Below, piece after piece: positions 44,746 to 53,447 of a stretch of DNA of 64,000 nt. The notes under the pieces were generated by a model that saw nothing but the letters and a program-made list of their open reading frames with translations, searched no databases and was not told the DNA's origin. A program made the translations under genes and the position numbers. Within the stretch, counting starts at the first letter, position 1; each line of letters opens with the position of its first letter. Source of the DNA: JADKAV01 sp963733395 (GTDB lineage: Bacteria; Actinomycetota; Actinomycetes; S36-B12; UBA10799); the NCBI GenBank assembly GCA_963733395.1, contig CAVTCZ010000005.1, positions 310,001-374,000 on the forward strand. The letters are read 5' to 3'.

Positions 44746-45258
44746 GTGGGGGCCGCCGCGCACGGCTGGCTGAGTTCGGTCCCGCTCTTCCCGATCGTGT
44801 TCGGGGCGGGCATGGTGGTCTCCGCGGTCTACGTCCGTCGGCTCTCGCAGCTCTCGGGACTGCCGGATTGGATCGTCTTCGGTCTGTTGGCCAGCCTCTG
44901 GCTGATCGTGGCCGCGACCCTGAGTCCCGGGTTGGGCAGCATCTGGGGATCGTGCCTGCACGACGCCACCCGGCCGCTGGGTCCGGCGGGGTTGCTCACC
45001 GGGGGCGACCGCTCCCTGAACACCTGGCTGTTCGTGCCGCTGGGCTTCTTCGCGGCGCTGTCGGCGCGGCGCTTCCCGTGGCTCATGATCGCGGTGTTCG
45101 CCACTCCCTTCCTGGTGGAGGGGACGCAGCGCTTCGTGCCCTTCCTCGGTCGACGGTGCCAGTTCCAGGACCTTGTGGACAACACCTGGGGACTGATCCT
45201 CGGGGCGTGCGCCGGGCTGCTGCTGAGCTGGTTCACGGCGCCGCGATCGCAGCGGTGA
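44746..45258 (+). CDS. VanZ-like membrane protein
   Basis: With GTG 44746 the protein has 170 residues and four to five TM helices. SLNTWLFVPLGFFAAL, FLVEGTQRFVPFLGRRCQFQDLVDNTWGLILGACAG are the VanZ-family core (NxxxxxPLG and E..Q...RxxxxxDxxxNTxG). VanZ-like proteins are linked with low-level teicoplanin resistance and envelope lipid topology; the function here is unproven. The start is uncertain because no strong ribosome site is seen. Confidence 0.82.
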   Translation: MGAAAHGWLSSVPLFPIVFGAGMVVSAVYVRRLSQLSGLPDWIVFGLLASLWLIVAATLSPGLGSIWGSCLHDATRPLGPAGLLTGGDRSLNTWLFVPLGFFAALSARRFPWLMIAVFATPFLVEGTQRFVPFLGRRCQFQDLVDNTWGLILGACAGLLLSWFTAPRSQR

Positions 45259-45327
45259 GGGCGCGTCTGCGCGGTTTTGTCACACCCTCCGTTCACGATG
45301 GAGGCACGCTCCACGAAGGGGGATGTG

Positions 45328-46491
45328 ATGAGGATCCTGCACACGTCCGACTGGCACCTCGGCCGCACGCTGCACAAGGTGGCACTGCTGGACGCGCAAC
45401 GCGCCGCCATGGCCGAGATCTGCCGCGTCGCCGCCGACGAGAACGTGGACCTGGTCGTCGTCTCCGGGGACGTGTTCGACCACGCCGTGCCCTCCGCCGA
45501 GGCCCTCGAGTTACTCGAGGACACGCTCAGCGCGTTGCTGGCCATCGCCCCCGCGGTGGTCACGGCCGGCAACCACGATTCGCTTCGCCGCCTGGGCTAT
45601 GGCTCCCGGCTGTTCACGGAGCGCTTGTTCCTGCGGACCCGTGCCGAGGATGTGGGCCGGGGTATCGACTTCCCCGACGAGGCCGGTGTGGTGCGGGTGT
45701 ATCCGATCCCCTACTTGCATCCGGACACGGCCCGCTACACGCTGGCCGAGGGCGGCGAGCCGCTCCCGGCGACGCATGCTGCGGTACTGCGGGCAGCCAT
45801 GGACCGGGTCCGTGCCGACCTGGCCGACCGGCCGGATGCACCGCGGACCGTGGTTCTGGCGCACGCCTGGGTGGCCGGTGGCGGGGTCAGCGATTCCGAG
45901 CGCGACATCAGTATCGGTGGTCTCGGCACCGTTTCCAGTGATGTGTTCGACGGTGTCGACTACGTGGCGCTGGGTCATCTGCACAGACCGCAGGAGGTCC
46001 GCGCCGCAGCCCCGAGCACCCGGCTGCGCTACAGCGGTTCCCCGCTGCGCTACTCGTTCAGCGAGGCCGAGCAGGACAAATCCGTGTCGATCGTCGATCT
46101 CGGGTCGCACGGTGTGACCGGAGTCCGGGAGGTCCCCATCACCCAGCCGCGGGCGATGGCCAACCTCCGCGGGCTCATGGCGGAACTGCTGGATCCGTCG
46201 CTGTTCGCCGAACACATCGACGCCTGGGTGAGTGTGACCGTGACCGACGACCGGCGGCCGCCTCAGATGTGGCCACGGATCCAGGAGCGGTTCCCGCATG
46301 CACTGCTGGTGCGGCACGAGCCCGTCGGCGGCACGGTCCGCGCACTGCCGGAGGCCGGCGGCGCGCAGCAGAAGCCGTCGGAGGTCGCCGGTGAGTTCGT
46401 GAAGTACGTGACGAACGGGGAGATCGATGCCGGGGAGGCCGCCGCCTTCGACGCGGCCGTGCAGGCGGTTCGTGGGGGTGACGCGGCATGA
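45328..46491 (+). CDS. sbcD: Exonuclease SbcCD, nuclease subunit SbcD
   Basis: The 387-residue Mre11-type metallophosphoesterase starts at ATG 45328. Metal ligands are in HTSDWHLGRTL, VVVSGDVFDHAVPS, VTAGNHDS, VLAHAW and YVALGHLHRPQ. With SbcC it opens hairpins and removes blocked DNA ends. The stop overlaps the sbcC ATG (ATGA). Confidence 0.95.
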   Translation: MRILHTSDWHLGRTLHKVALLDAQRAAMAEICRVAADENVDLVVVSGDVFDHAVPSAEALELLEDTLSALLAIAPAVVTAGNHDSLRRLGYGSRLFTERLFLRTRAEDVGRGIDFPDEAGVVRVYPIPYLHPDTARYTLAEGGEPLPATHAAVLRAAMDRVRADLADRPDAPRTVVLAHAWVAGGGVSDSERDISIGGLGTVSSDVFDGVDYVALGHLHRPQEVRAAAPSTRLRYSGSPLRYSFSEAEQDKSVSIVDLGSHGVTGVREVPITQPRAMANLRGLMAELLDPSLFAEHIDAWVSVTVTDDRRPPQMWPRIQERFPHALLVRHEPVGGTVRALPEAGGAQQKPSEVAGEFVKYVTNGEIDAGEAAAFDAAVQAVRGGDAA

Positions 46492-49412
46492 AGCTGCACC
46501 GTATGGAACTGGCCGGGGTCGGTTCGTTCGCCGACTCCATGGAGATCGACTTCGGCGCACTGTCGCACGCTGGGTTGTTCCTCATCGAGGGCCCGACCGG
46601 CTCGGGGAAGTCGACGATCCTCGATGCGCTGGTCTTCGCCCTCTACGGATCGGTGGCGGGCGCGTCCTCCGACGCCGGTCGGCTGGACTCGCACATGCGC
46701 ACCGACTCGCCGTTCGTGGAGCTCGATTTCGAGGTCGCCGGGGCCGTGCACCGGGTCCGCCGCAGTCCGGCCCACCTGCGCACCAAGAAGCGAGGAGGCG
46801 GGACCACCTCCGCCAACGCCACGGCCAGCTTGCTGCGCCTGGATCCGGATGGCCCGGTCGAACTGGCCACGCGGGCCAGTGACGTGTCGTCCCAGGTGCA
46901 GGCGATCATCGGCTTGGACAAGGACCAATTCGTGTCGACGGTGGTGCTCGCACAAGGTGAGTTCGCCTCGTTCCTGGACGCCCGCACCGAGGACCGGCGG
47001 GTGATTCTGGAGCGGGTGTTCGGCACGGAGTTCTACAAGCGGGTCGAGGACCAGTTGTACACGATGCGGCGGGAGGCGCGCGAGACCTGCCGCGTCGCGC
47101 GGGACCGGGTGGATCAGATGGTCCACGAATGCTGCGGAATCCTCGACCTCGACCCGGACGCCAACGACCCGATCGCCCAGATCGACGCCGCACTGGGCGT
47201 TCTGGGAGCCGACCTCCAGGCAGCGACTGCGCAGGCCGTAGCCGCGGACGAGCGATTGCAGGTGGCCGCCGCGGCGCTGGAGGACGCCACCCGCCGGGCA
47301 GCCGATCAGGTCCGGAAGCGCGAGAAACTCGCGGTGCGCAGCCGTCTGCAGACGCAGGCGACGCAGGTGGCCGCCTGGCGGGAGACGCTGGGCGCCCACC
47401 AGCGGGCGCAGCCGTTGGTCGCGGTGGTCGGCGACTGGCGTGAGGCCTGTGCTCGGGCCGAGTCGGCCCAGACCGCCTTGACGCAGGCCCTCGACGTCCT
47501 GCATGCCGCGGGGGAGTCCGACCAGGCCGGCCCGCAGCGTCTGCAGGAGGTGGTGACGGAAATCGGTCGGTTGGAGGCGCCGGCCGCGGTGGAGACATCT
47601 CTTCCGGAGCGCCGGGCCGAGGTCGCGCTGTTGCTCGAGGCGGCGCAGCGCGCCACCTCGGATGCCGAACACGCCACCTGTGCCCGAGATGAGGCCCAGA
47701 CGCACTGGCAGCGGGTGGTGGCGGAGTTGGCCCGGATCCCGGATCACACTGCGCAACGCCTGGAACTGCAATCGCAGGAGCAGACTCTGCGGCATCGCGC
47801 AGAGCGGGTGAGCAAGGCGCAAGCCAAGCGTCGGCAGCTGGCCGTCGCGCTGGCGGACCTCGAAGGCGCCGAAGCGGACCACCAGGTCGCACTCGAGCGC
47901 CTCCGCGCCGGGGAGGAGGACCTGCAACGCGACCAGGCAGTGGCGCTCGCGGCCCGCCTGGAGCCCGGCCAACCGTGTCTGGTCTGCGGCTCTCGCGAGC
48001 ACCCCGTCCCGGCGGTCGGATCGCGTGCGGAGGTTGATCTGCACGACCTGCGGGCAGACGAGCAGCGGTGCCGCGTCGCCGTCACGCCGTTGCGCGACGC
48101 CGTCTCAGCCCTGCAGGGAGGCCTGGCCGAGTATGCCGACGAGGACGCAGGCCCCGAGGAGATTGCGGCCCGCCTCGAAGCGGTCACCGCAGAACTGGCG
48201 GAGTTGGCTGACCTGCAGGAGCAGCGTGCCGGTCTGCAGGCCCGGGTGGATGAGCTTGTGGCCAGGCGGTCCGCAGCGGTCGACGACGCCGCAGCCGCCG
48301 TTCTGCTCGAGCAGGAGGCACGGACCTGCTGGGCTGCTGCGGCGGAGGCGCTGGCTGCGGCGGAGGCCGAGGTGGCCGCAGCCCGCGGGGACTTCGCCTC
48401 GGTTGCGCAGGGGTTGGCCTCGCTCGCAGCGATCCAGATGGCGTGGCAGGCGGAGCAAGCCTGCCGGTCGGGCCTCGACATGCACAGCCGGGTGCGGGAC
48501 CAGGCGCGCAAAGCCCTCGATCGGGCGCTGGACGTCGCAGGGTTCCGCGACGTCTGCGATGTCGAACAGTTCCTGTTGCCCGATGCGGAGGTCGCTCAGC
48601 TCACCGACGAGATCGCGTCCTGGGACGACCAGACCGCCGAGGTGGATGCGGCCTTGCGCGAGTTGGCCGGTGTCGACCTCGAGGAGCGCATCGACGTGCC
48701 CGCCTGTGAGGTGACCCACGGGAACGCCCGCACGGCTGCGCATGCCGCGCGGGACGAGGCCGCCCGCCTGGCGGACCGCTGGGGTCTGCTGCAGCCGCGA
48801 CGCGAGCAACTCAGCAGCAGGGTCGCGCACCTCGAAACGGTCCGGGCTCAGACCGATGCGGTCATCCGGATGGCTGACTTGGCCACGGCATCCCGCAGCG
48901 AGGTGATCCACAAGATCAAGCTCTCGTCGTTCGTGCTGATGCGGCGGTTCGAGGACGTCGTGAACGCGGCCAACGACCGGCTCGATGCGATCTCCGAGGG
49001 CCGCTACCAACTGAAGGTGGAGACCCACGGTCTGGATGCCCGCTCCCAGGCGGGTCTGGACCTGTTGGTGTACGACGGACGCTCGGACACCTTCCGGTCC
49101 ACCCGCTCCCTGAGCGGTGGTGAGCGGTTCTACGTGTCGCTGGCCCTCGCCTTGGGGCTGGCCGACGTGGTCCGCAGCGAGTCCGGGGGAATCGAGTTGG
49201 GGACCCTGTTCATCGACGAGGGCTTCGGCTCGTTGGACGGTGAAGTGCTCGAAGAGGTGATGGACATGCTCGAGCAGGTCCGCGTGGGTGAGGACCGGGT
49301 GATCGGCCTGATCAGCCACGTCGAGGTCCTCAAGCAGCGCATCGATCCACGGATCAGCGTGCGCAGGGATCCCGAACGTCCCGGGGTGAGCACGCTCGAG
49401 GTGCACGTGTGA
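46488..49412 (+). CDS. sbcC: Exonuclease SbcCD, ATPase subunit SbcC
   Basis: The 974-residue Rad50-type SMC-like ATPase has Walker A IEGPTGSGKSTILDAL (residues 33-48), a long coiled coil rich in Ala/Glu/Arg, and the zinc hook PCLVCGS (Cys near 496 and 499). The coil is followed by signature LSGGERFYVSLALALGL (near 875) and Walker B LFIDEGFGSLDGEVLEE (near 905). It tethers and remodels DNA ends for SbcD. It overlaps both neighbours by 4 nt, so sbcD-sbcC-atl is one unit. Confidence 0.95.
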   Translation: MKLHRMELAGVGSFADSMEIDFGALSHAGLFLIEGPTGSGKSTILDALVFALYGSVAGASSDAGRLDSHMRTDSPFVELDFEVAGAVHRVRRSPAHLRTKKRGGGTTSANATASLLRLDPDGPVELATRASDVSSQVQAIIGLDKDQFVSTVVLAQGEFASFLDARTEDRRVILERVFGTEFYKRVEDQLYTMRREARETCRVARDRVDQMVHECCGILDLDPDANDPIAQIDAALGVLGADLQAATAQAVAADERLQVAAAALEDATRRAADQVRKREKLAVRSRLQTQATQVAAWRETLGAHQRAQPLVAVVGDWREACARAESAQTALTQALDVLHAAGESDQAGPQRLQEVVTEIGRLEAPAAVETSLPERRAEVALLLEAAQRATSDAEHATCARDEAQTHWQRVVAELARIPDHTAQRLELQSQEQTLRHRAERVSKAQAKRRQLAVALADLEGAEADHQVALERLRAGEEDLQRDQAVALAARLEPGQPCLVCGSREHPVPAVGSRAEVDLHDLRADEQRCRVAVTPLRDAVSALQGGLAEYADEDAGPEEIAARLEAVTAELAELADLQEQRAGLQARVDELVARRSAAVDDAAAAVLLEQEARTCWAAAAEALAAAEAEVAAARGDFASVAQGLASLAAIQMAWQAEQACRSGLDMHSRVRDQARKALDRALDVAGFRDVCDVEQFLLPDAEVAQLTDEIASWDDQTAEVDAALRELAGVDLEERIDVPACEVTHGNARTAAHAARDEAARLADRWGLLQPRREQLSSRVAHLETVRAQTDAVIRMADLATASRSEVIHKIKLSSFVLMRRFEDVVNAANDRLDAISEGRYQLKVETHGLDARSQAGLDLLVYDGRSDTFRSTRSLSGGERFYVSLALALGLADVVRSESGGIELGTLFIDEGFGSLDGEVLEEVMDMLEQVRVGEDRVIGLISHVEVLKQRIDPRISVRRDPERPGVSTLEVHV

Positions 49413-49756
49413 GATCGCCCAACCCTCTCGACGAGGCGATCCTGGAGGTGGTGCGGTCGGTCCCGGCCGGCCGACTGCTCAGTTACGGCGACGTCGCCGA
49501 GATCGTCGTCGACCTGGGATCAGGGTGCTCGGCGCGCCGCGTGGCCCGCACCATGGCGGACTTCGGCGACGAGGTGCCCTGGTGGCGGGTCGTACAGGCG
49601 GCCGGCACCCTGGCTGATCCGGTGGCCGTCCGGGCCCGGCGACTGTTGGCGGCAGAGGGTGTGGCCGTCGACGGCCGGCGGGTGCCGCTGGAGCGATTGC
49701 GGTGGCAGCCTTCGCCGACCGAGCTCGCCCTCATCCGTGAGCGCCTGCGGCAGTGA
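49409..49756 (+). CDS. Alkyltransferase-like protein (ATL; MGMT-family DNA-binding, no acceptor Cys)
   Basis: This 115-residue MGMT C-domain protein starts at GTG 49409, overlapping the sbcC stop. LLSYGDVAEIV and SARRVARTMADFGDEVPWWRVVQAAGTL are the DNA-binding and active-site regions. The usual PCHRV is PWWRV (residues 57-61), so the alkyl-acceptor Cys is Trp58 and no transfer is possible. ATL proteins bind O6-alkylguanine and pass the lesion to nucleotide excision repair. Coupling to sbcDC suggests a shared DNA-damage unit. Confidence 0.9.
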   Translation: MRSPNPLDEAILEVVRSVPAGRLLSYGDVAEIVVDLGSGCSARRVARTMADFGDEVPWWRVVQAAGTLADPVAVRARRLLAAEGVAVDGRRVPLERLRWQPSPTELALIRERLRQ

Positions 49757-49782
49757 CGCACGGGTGCGACGATGGCAGCGTG

Positions 49783-50130
49783 ATGGAAGTGTCCCCGGAG
49801 CGTTTCGAACAGTTGGTCGCGGCCGCGATCGACGTGATCCCGGAGGATCTGTTCAGACACATCGACAACGTGGCGGTGGTGATCGAGGATGAACCCCCGC
49901 CCGAGGAGCCGCACCTGTTGGGCCTCTACGAAGGGGTGCCACTCACCGCGCGGGGCTCGGGGTACATCGCGGCGCTGCCGGACCGCATCCGGATCTTCCG
50001 GTTGCCGATCCTGCGGATGTGTTCCTCGCAAGCCGAGGTGGTGCGTGAGGTGCACATCACCGTGGTGCATGAGATCGCCCATCATTTCGGGATCGATGAT
50101 GACACCCTGCACGAACTAGGGGTGGGCTAG
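49783..50130 (+). CDS. Small zincin-type metallopeptidase family protein (DUF1025)
   Basis: From ATG 49783 (MEVSPERFEQLVAAAIDVIP) the protein has 115 residues and ends with VVREVHITVVHEIAHHFGIDDDTLHELG. This is the HExxHxxGxxD zinc motif of the actinobacterial minimal zincin family. RGSGYIAALPDRIRIFRLPI is typical. There is no signal peptide, so it is cytoplasmic. It follows the sbcDC-atl unit by 26 nt and may be cotranscribed. The substrate is unknown for the family. Confidence 0.87.
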   Translation: MEVSPERFEQLVAAAIDVIPEDLFRHIDNVAVVIEDEPPPEEPHLLGLYEGVPLTARGSGYIAALPDRIRIFRLPILRMCSSQAEVVREVHITVVHEIAHHFGIDDDTLHELGVG

Positions 50131-50131
50131 G

Positions 50132-50167
50132 TTTCCAAAATGGCAATCGGGGTTTATAGTTTGAGAC
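50132..50167 (+). promoter_or_regulatory. Likely promoter of the DUF4097-DUF2089 operon, leaderless
   Basis: TTTCCA (50132-50137) and TATAGT (50155-50160) are separated by 17 nt in an A+T-rich patch unlike its surroundings. The expected start point is next to ATG 50168, so the mRNA is probably leaderless; no ribosome site is present upstream of that ATG. Confidence 0.58.
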
Positions 50168-50929
50168 ATGAATGAAACATTACGTGAGGTTCTCGAAGAA
50201 GTAGCCGCAGGAAAGATCTCCGCTGAGGATGCCTCCGCCCGGATCCAGGAACTGCAGTCCGAGACCGCCGAGGTCGCGGTGCCCGCAGGCCCGGTCCAGC
50301 GCATCGTGGTCAAAGCCGGAGCCGTTCGACTGATCATCGAAGGTGATCCCAGCGTCGCGGAGGCGGTGGCAGACGGCCCGCACACGATGAAGCGGGACGG
50401 GGACGCACTGTTGATCAACACCAACACCACGGCCGGTGACTACGCTGTGGAACCGCCGCGCTCGGCGTTCATGACCTGGGTGGGGCAGATGGTCAACCGG
50501 GTCGGCGCCACCCTGCACCTGCGCGTCAATCCGGATCTGCCGATCCAGGTGCTGCTCGTGGGGGGCGCGCTCGACCTGACCGGTGTGCGTGCTGGTGCCT
50601 CGATCGGGGTCGAAGCCGGCTCGGCGCAGATCACCGGCAGCGGGCCGCTGCTCTTCGACGTCGCAAGCGGCAGCGGCAAGGTGGATTGGGCCTTCACCGG
50701 CCAGTCCCGGGTCCGCGCCGACATGGGTTCGGTGACCGTCACGGTCAAGCCCGAGTCGGACGTCGTGGTGACCGCAGACACCTCGCTGGGCCAGGCCCTG
50801 GTCAAGTCGCACACCGGCAACCTGAAGGCGCCGCAGGATGGCGCCACGCCGGGCGTCGCCGTCGGTGCCGGGACCGGCACGCTCACCGTCAGTTCCCGGA
50901 TGGGTGCGGCCCAGGTGACGATCGCATGA
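50168..50929 (+). CDS. DUF4097-type beta-helical protein with N-terminal SHOCT-like helix pair
   Basis: The 253-residue protein starts at ATG 50168. Residues 1-33 (LREVLEEVAAGKISAEDASARIQEL) are a short-oligomerisation (SHOCT-like) motif. From ~45 the sequence is a repetitive beta-solenoid of the DUF4097/adhesin-like type (LRVNPDLPIQVLLVGGALDLTG, ASIGVEAGSAQITGSG, VRADMGSVTVTVKPESD). There is no signal peptide or TM segment, so it is cytoplasmic. The first codons are A+T-rich. It overlaps the DUF2089 gene by 4 nt. Family members often pair with regulators; the precise role is unknown. Confidence 0.82.
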   Translation: MNETLREVLEEVAAGKISAEDASARIQELQSETAEVAVPAGPVQRIVVKAGAVRLIIEGDPSVAEAVADGPHTMKRDGDALLINTNTTAGDYAVEPPRSAFMTWVGQMVNRVGATLHLRVNPDLPIQVLLVGGALDLTGVRAGASIGVEAGSAQITGSGPLLFDVASGSGKVDWAFTGQSRVRADMGSVTVTVKPESDVVVTADTSLGQALVKSHTGNLKAPQDGATPGVAVGAGTGTLTVSSRMGAAQVTIA

Positions 50930-51294
50930 GCGAACTGCATGCCCCGCCGTCGGCCTGCCCGGTGTGCCGCGAGGAGTTGCTCACGACGCGACTGAGTTGT
51001 CCGTCCTGTCACACCGAGATCTCGGGCACGTTCTCCCATTGCCGGTACTGCCAACTGGGTGCCGACGATCAAGCACTGCTGGAGGTGTTCCTGCGCTCGC
51101 GCGGGAACCTGCGCGACGTGCAGAGCCATCTGGGGGTCTCGTATCCGACGGCGCGGCAGCGGTTCAACGAACTGCTGGGCCGGCTCGGTCTCGATGAGCC
51201 GGTGACAGATCCCGCCGAGGTCATGCAGGATCTGGCGGCAGGCCGGATCAGCGTCGATGAGGCGCAGGCGCTGCTGGAGCACGAGCGCGGCTGA
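50926..51294 (+). CDS. DUF2089 protein: zinc ribbon, HTH, C-terminal SHOCT-like motif
   Basis: The 122-residue protein starts at ATG 50926 inside the previous stop (ATGA). A zinc ribbon with four CxxC pairs or half-pairs (CPVC, CPSC, CRYC) is followed by an HTH (FLRSRGNLRDVQSHLGVSYPTARQRFNELL). The C-terminus (DLAAGRISVDEAQALLEHERG) closely mirrors the N-terminus of the DUF4097 protein. It looks like a DNA-binding regulator whose tail may interact with its partner. It converges on the PlsC-like gene. Confidence 0.86.
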   Translation: MSELHAPPSACPVCREELLTTRLSCPSCHTEISGTFSHCRYCQLGADDQALLEVFLRSRGNLRDVQSHLGVSYPTARQRFNELLGRLGLDEPVTDPAEVMQDLAAGRISVDEAQALLEHERG

Positions 51295-51296
51295 CG

Positions 51297-52043
51297 TCAG
51301 TCGCCGCCCTCGCGCTGTGACCGATCGCGGGATTCCCGCTCGCGCATCTGAGCCAGCGTCGGAGCGCCTCCGCCGTGCCGGGCCGGCCACCACCAGGCTC
51401 CCGGCTCCGGTTTCGGCTCGTAGGCGTCGATGGTCTGGTCGTAGAGGCCCTGCATGACCGACCGCAGGTGGCTGGTGGCTTCCATCGGGTCGTCCTGTTC
51501 GGTCACCCGGATCGGTTCGCCGACCCGCAGCGCCACCACCGTCCCGCGGGTCATCTCCCGCTTGTGGCCCTTGGTCCACAGCCGCTGCCCGCCGAACGTG
51601 ATCATCGGGATGATCGGGACGTCCGCCTCGGCGGCCATCCGCACGGCGCCGGTCTTGAAGTCCTTGACCTCGAACGACTGGCTGATGGTGGCCTCCGGGA
51701 AGACGCCCACGACCTCTCCCTTCCGCAGCCAGTCCACGGCGTGATCCAGGGAGCTGGCCCCGGCTGCTCGATCCACAGGGATGTGATGCATGGACCGCAT
51801 CAGGGGCCCGGACACCGGGTGGTCGAACGTCGATTTCTTGGCCATGAATCGCACGAGGCGCTTCGAGGGCCGGGCGGCATAGCCGCAGAAGATGAAGTCG
51901 AAGTACGAGACGTGGCTGCTGGCCAGTACCGCACCGCCGGTTCGCGGCACGTGTTCTCCGCCGGTGAGGGTGAAGTGGATGTTGAACGCCCGGAAGAAGG
52001 AGTACGCGGTCAGAACTATCGGTGGGTAGGTGATGTCCAGCAC
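51297..52043 (-). CDS. 1-acyl-sn-glycerol-3-phosphate acyltransferase family protein (PlsC)
   Basis: The 248-residue LPLAT protein starts at GTG 52043. The catalytic HX4D is SSHVSYFDF, motif II lies around FMAKKSTFDHP, motif III is GVFPEATIS (Ala in place of Gly in FPEG), and motif IV VPIIPMITFGGQ. It acylates lysophosphatidate or a related acceptor in phospholipid synthesis. The C-terminal ~40 residues are Pro/Trp/Arg-rich. It is upstream partner-free; the next minus-strand gene is 14 nt further up. Confidence 0.88.
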   Translation of the reverse strand: MLDITYPPIVLTAYSFFRAFNIHFTLTGGEHVPRTGGAVLASSHVSYFDFIFCGYAARPSKRLVRFMAKKSTFDHPVSGPLMRSMHHIPVDRAAGASSLDHAVDWLRKGEVVGVFPEATISQSFEVKDFKTGAVRMAAEADVPIIPMITFGGQRLWTKGHKREMTRGTVVALRVGEPIRVTEQDDPMEATSHLRSVMQGLYDQTIDAYEPKPEPGAWWWPARHGGGAPTLAQMRERESRDRSQREGGD

Positions 52044-52057
52044 AAGACCACGCTAGT

Positions 52058-52813
52058 TCACTGGGTGCCGGAGGTGTCCTCGGAGAGGCCGAAAAGGTGG
52101 GCCTGGATCCACTGCCGCACCGGCCGCTGCCGCCGTTCCCACTTGGCTGCGCGCGCCCTCGCCTTGGCCATGCGCTGCGGGCGGTCCCGGTAGCGGTAGT
52201 GGGCCCAGGGGGACGTGGGGCGGGCCACCCGCATCGCCGCCACCCAGGCGATGGGGATGATCATCACCGCCAGTGCTCCCATCCACAGTTTTCCCTTGAG
52301 GATGGTCACAGCGATCGGCAGCAACCAGATGACCACGAAGGTCAACCCTGCCGCCAGATTCATCCAGAACCCCGTGACCTCGTCGGGGTTCGGTTGGTTG
52401 GGCGCGATGATGATGAGCGCACAGAACATGACGACCGCCGCCAGCGTCACGGCGTCGGCGGACAGTCGGCCCTCGTTGCTCCAGTAGACGTCGTCCATGT
52501 GCAGGACCATGGCGAACTCGTCGAGGACGAGCGCCGCGCCCATCCCGAACAGGACGCCGGCGATCTGGCGCCACAGGCCTCGCTCCCCGGAACCCAGCGC
52601 CAGCACCCCGCCGAGCAGCAGGATGATCAGTCCCGGGATCACGTGGTGGACATGCACCTCGCCGGTCGCCACGTTGCGGAACGGTCCGCGGCCGGCCCGG
52701 ATCATCCGGGTGATCATCCGGGTCACGAGGAATGTGATCAGGAAGGTGATCAGGGCCAGGAACATGGGTTGCCGCCCGGTTTCCCAGACCTCTCGCGAAT
52801 ACCAATCCAGCAC
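52058..52813 (-). CDS. Integral membrane protein, unknown function
   Basis: From GTG 52813 (VLDWYSREVWETGRQPMF) the protein has 251 residues and about six hydrophobic segments, for example LALITFLITFLVTRMI, VIPGLIILLLGGVLALG, IAGVLFGMGAALVLDEFAMVLHM, VVMFCALIIIA and FVVIWLLPIAVTILKG. A conserved-looking HVHHVIPG and DEFAMVLHMDDVYW carry His/Asp at the membrane face. The C-terminus is basic. I recall similar actinobacterial integral membrane proteins without function. Confidence 0.75.
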   Translation of the reverse strand: MLDWYSREVWETGRQPMFLALITFLITFLVTRMITRMIRAGRGPFRNVATGEVHVHHVIPGLIILLLGGVLALGSGERGLWRQIAGVLFGMGAALVLDEFAMVLHMDDVYWSNEGRLSADAVTLAAVVMFCALIIIAPNQPNPDEVTGFWMNLAAGLTFVVIWLLPIAVTILKGKLWMGALAVMIIPIAWVAAMRVARPTSPWAHYRYRDRPQRMAKARARAAKWERRQRPVRQWIQAHLFGLSEDTSGTQ

Positions 52814-52943
52814 GCGGTCCAGCCTATGGCCTCCGGCGGGCCGCGTCGCCCGCGAGTTGAACGACGGATGAACAGGCGGGTTCGGAGCCTGCGGTTCGAT
52901 AGATTGTGCTCGTGCCGCCCCACCCCGCCAGTGAGATTCCCTG

Positions 52944-53402
52944 ATGGCCGATGCGCTGGAGGGCAAGTTCGACCTGGCCCGGGACACCCGCACCCCTGGC
53001 AAGACGCTGACGAAACTGGCGGCGCACAAGAACTGGGCCGTCCGCGCCGACGTGGCCAGCAATCCGCGGACTCCGTCCAAGGCCCTCACCCGGTTGGCCG
53101 ACGACAAGCGCTGGGAGGTCCGTACCGAGGTGGCGCTGAACCATCACGCCGCGTCCAAGGTGCTCGAAACCCTGGCGCAGGACGACCAGACGAGGGTGCG
53201 CACGGCGGTCGCCATCAACCCCAAGTCCCCCGGATCGGCGCTGCGGCGACTGGCCAAGGACAAGTCCACCATCGTGCGGTTGCGTGTGGCCGAGAATCCC
53301 AACGCCCCCAGCGGTGTGCTTCGCCGACTCTCGGCCGATGAGGACCGCGACGTGCGACGGTCCGCCGCGGCGAACCATCGTTCTCCGAAGAAGGTGAAGT
53401 AG
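52944..53402 (+). CDS. Leucine-rich-repeat-variant (LRV/HEAT-like) repeat protein
   Basis: The 152-residue protein starts at ATG 52944. It is made of about six 24-residue helical repeats of the form P.K.L..LA.D....VR..VA.NP.TP (for example TPSKALTRLADDKRWEVRTEV, SPGSALRRLAKDKSTIVRLRV, APSGVLRRLSADEDRDVRRSA). It is strongly basic. The repeats point to a protein- or nucleic-acid-binding scaffold. No partner is evident from neighbours. Confidence 0.8.
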   Translation: MADALEGKFDLARDTRTPGKTLTKLAAHKNWAVRADVASNPRTPSKALTRLADDKRWEVRTEVALNHHAASKVLETLAQDDQTRVRTAVAINPKSPGSALRRLAKDKSTIVRLRVAENPNAPSGVLRRLSADEDRDVRRSAAANHRSPKKVK

Positions 53403-53447
53403 TCGTTCCGCAGTCGGCATACTGCATGACATGAAGCGGAGGATGCT

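Noticed and set aside
51291..51300. 10-bp palindrome CTGACGTCAG as an operator
   Set aside because: It is made by the two opposing stop codons of convergent genes and is far from any promoter.
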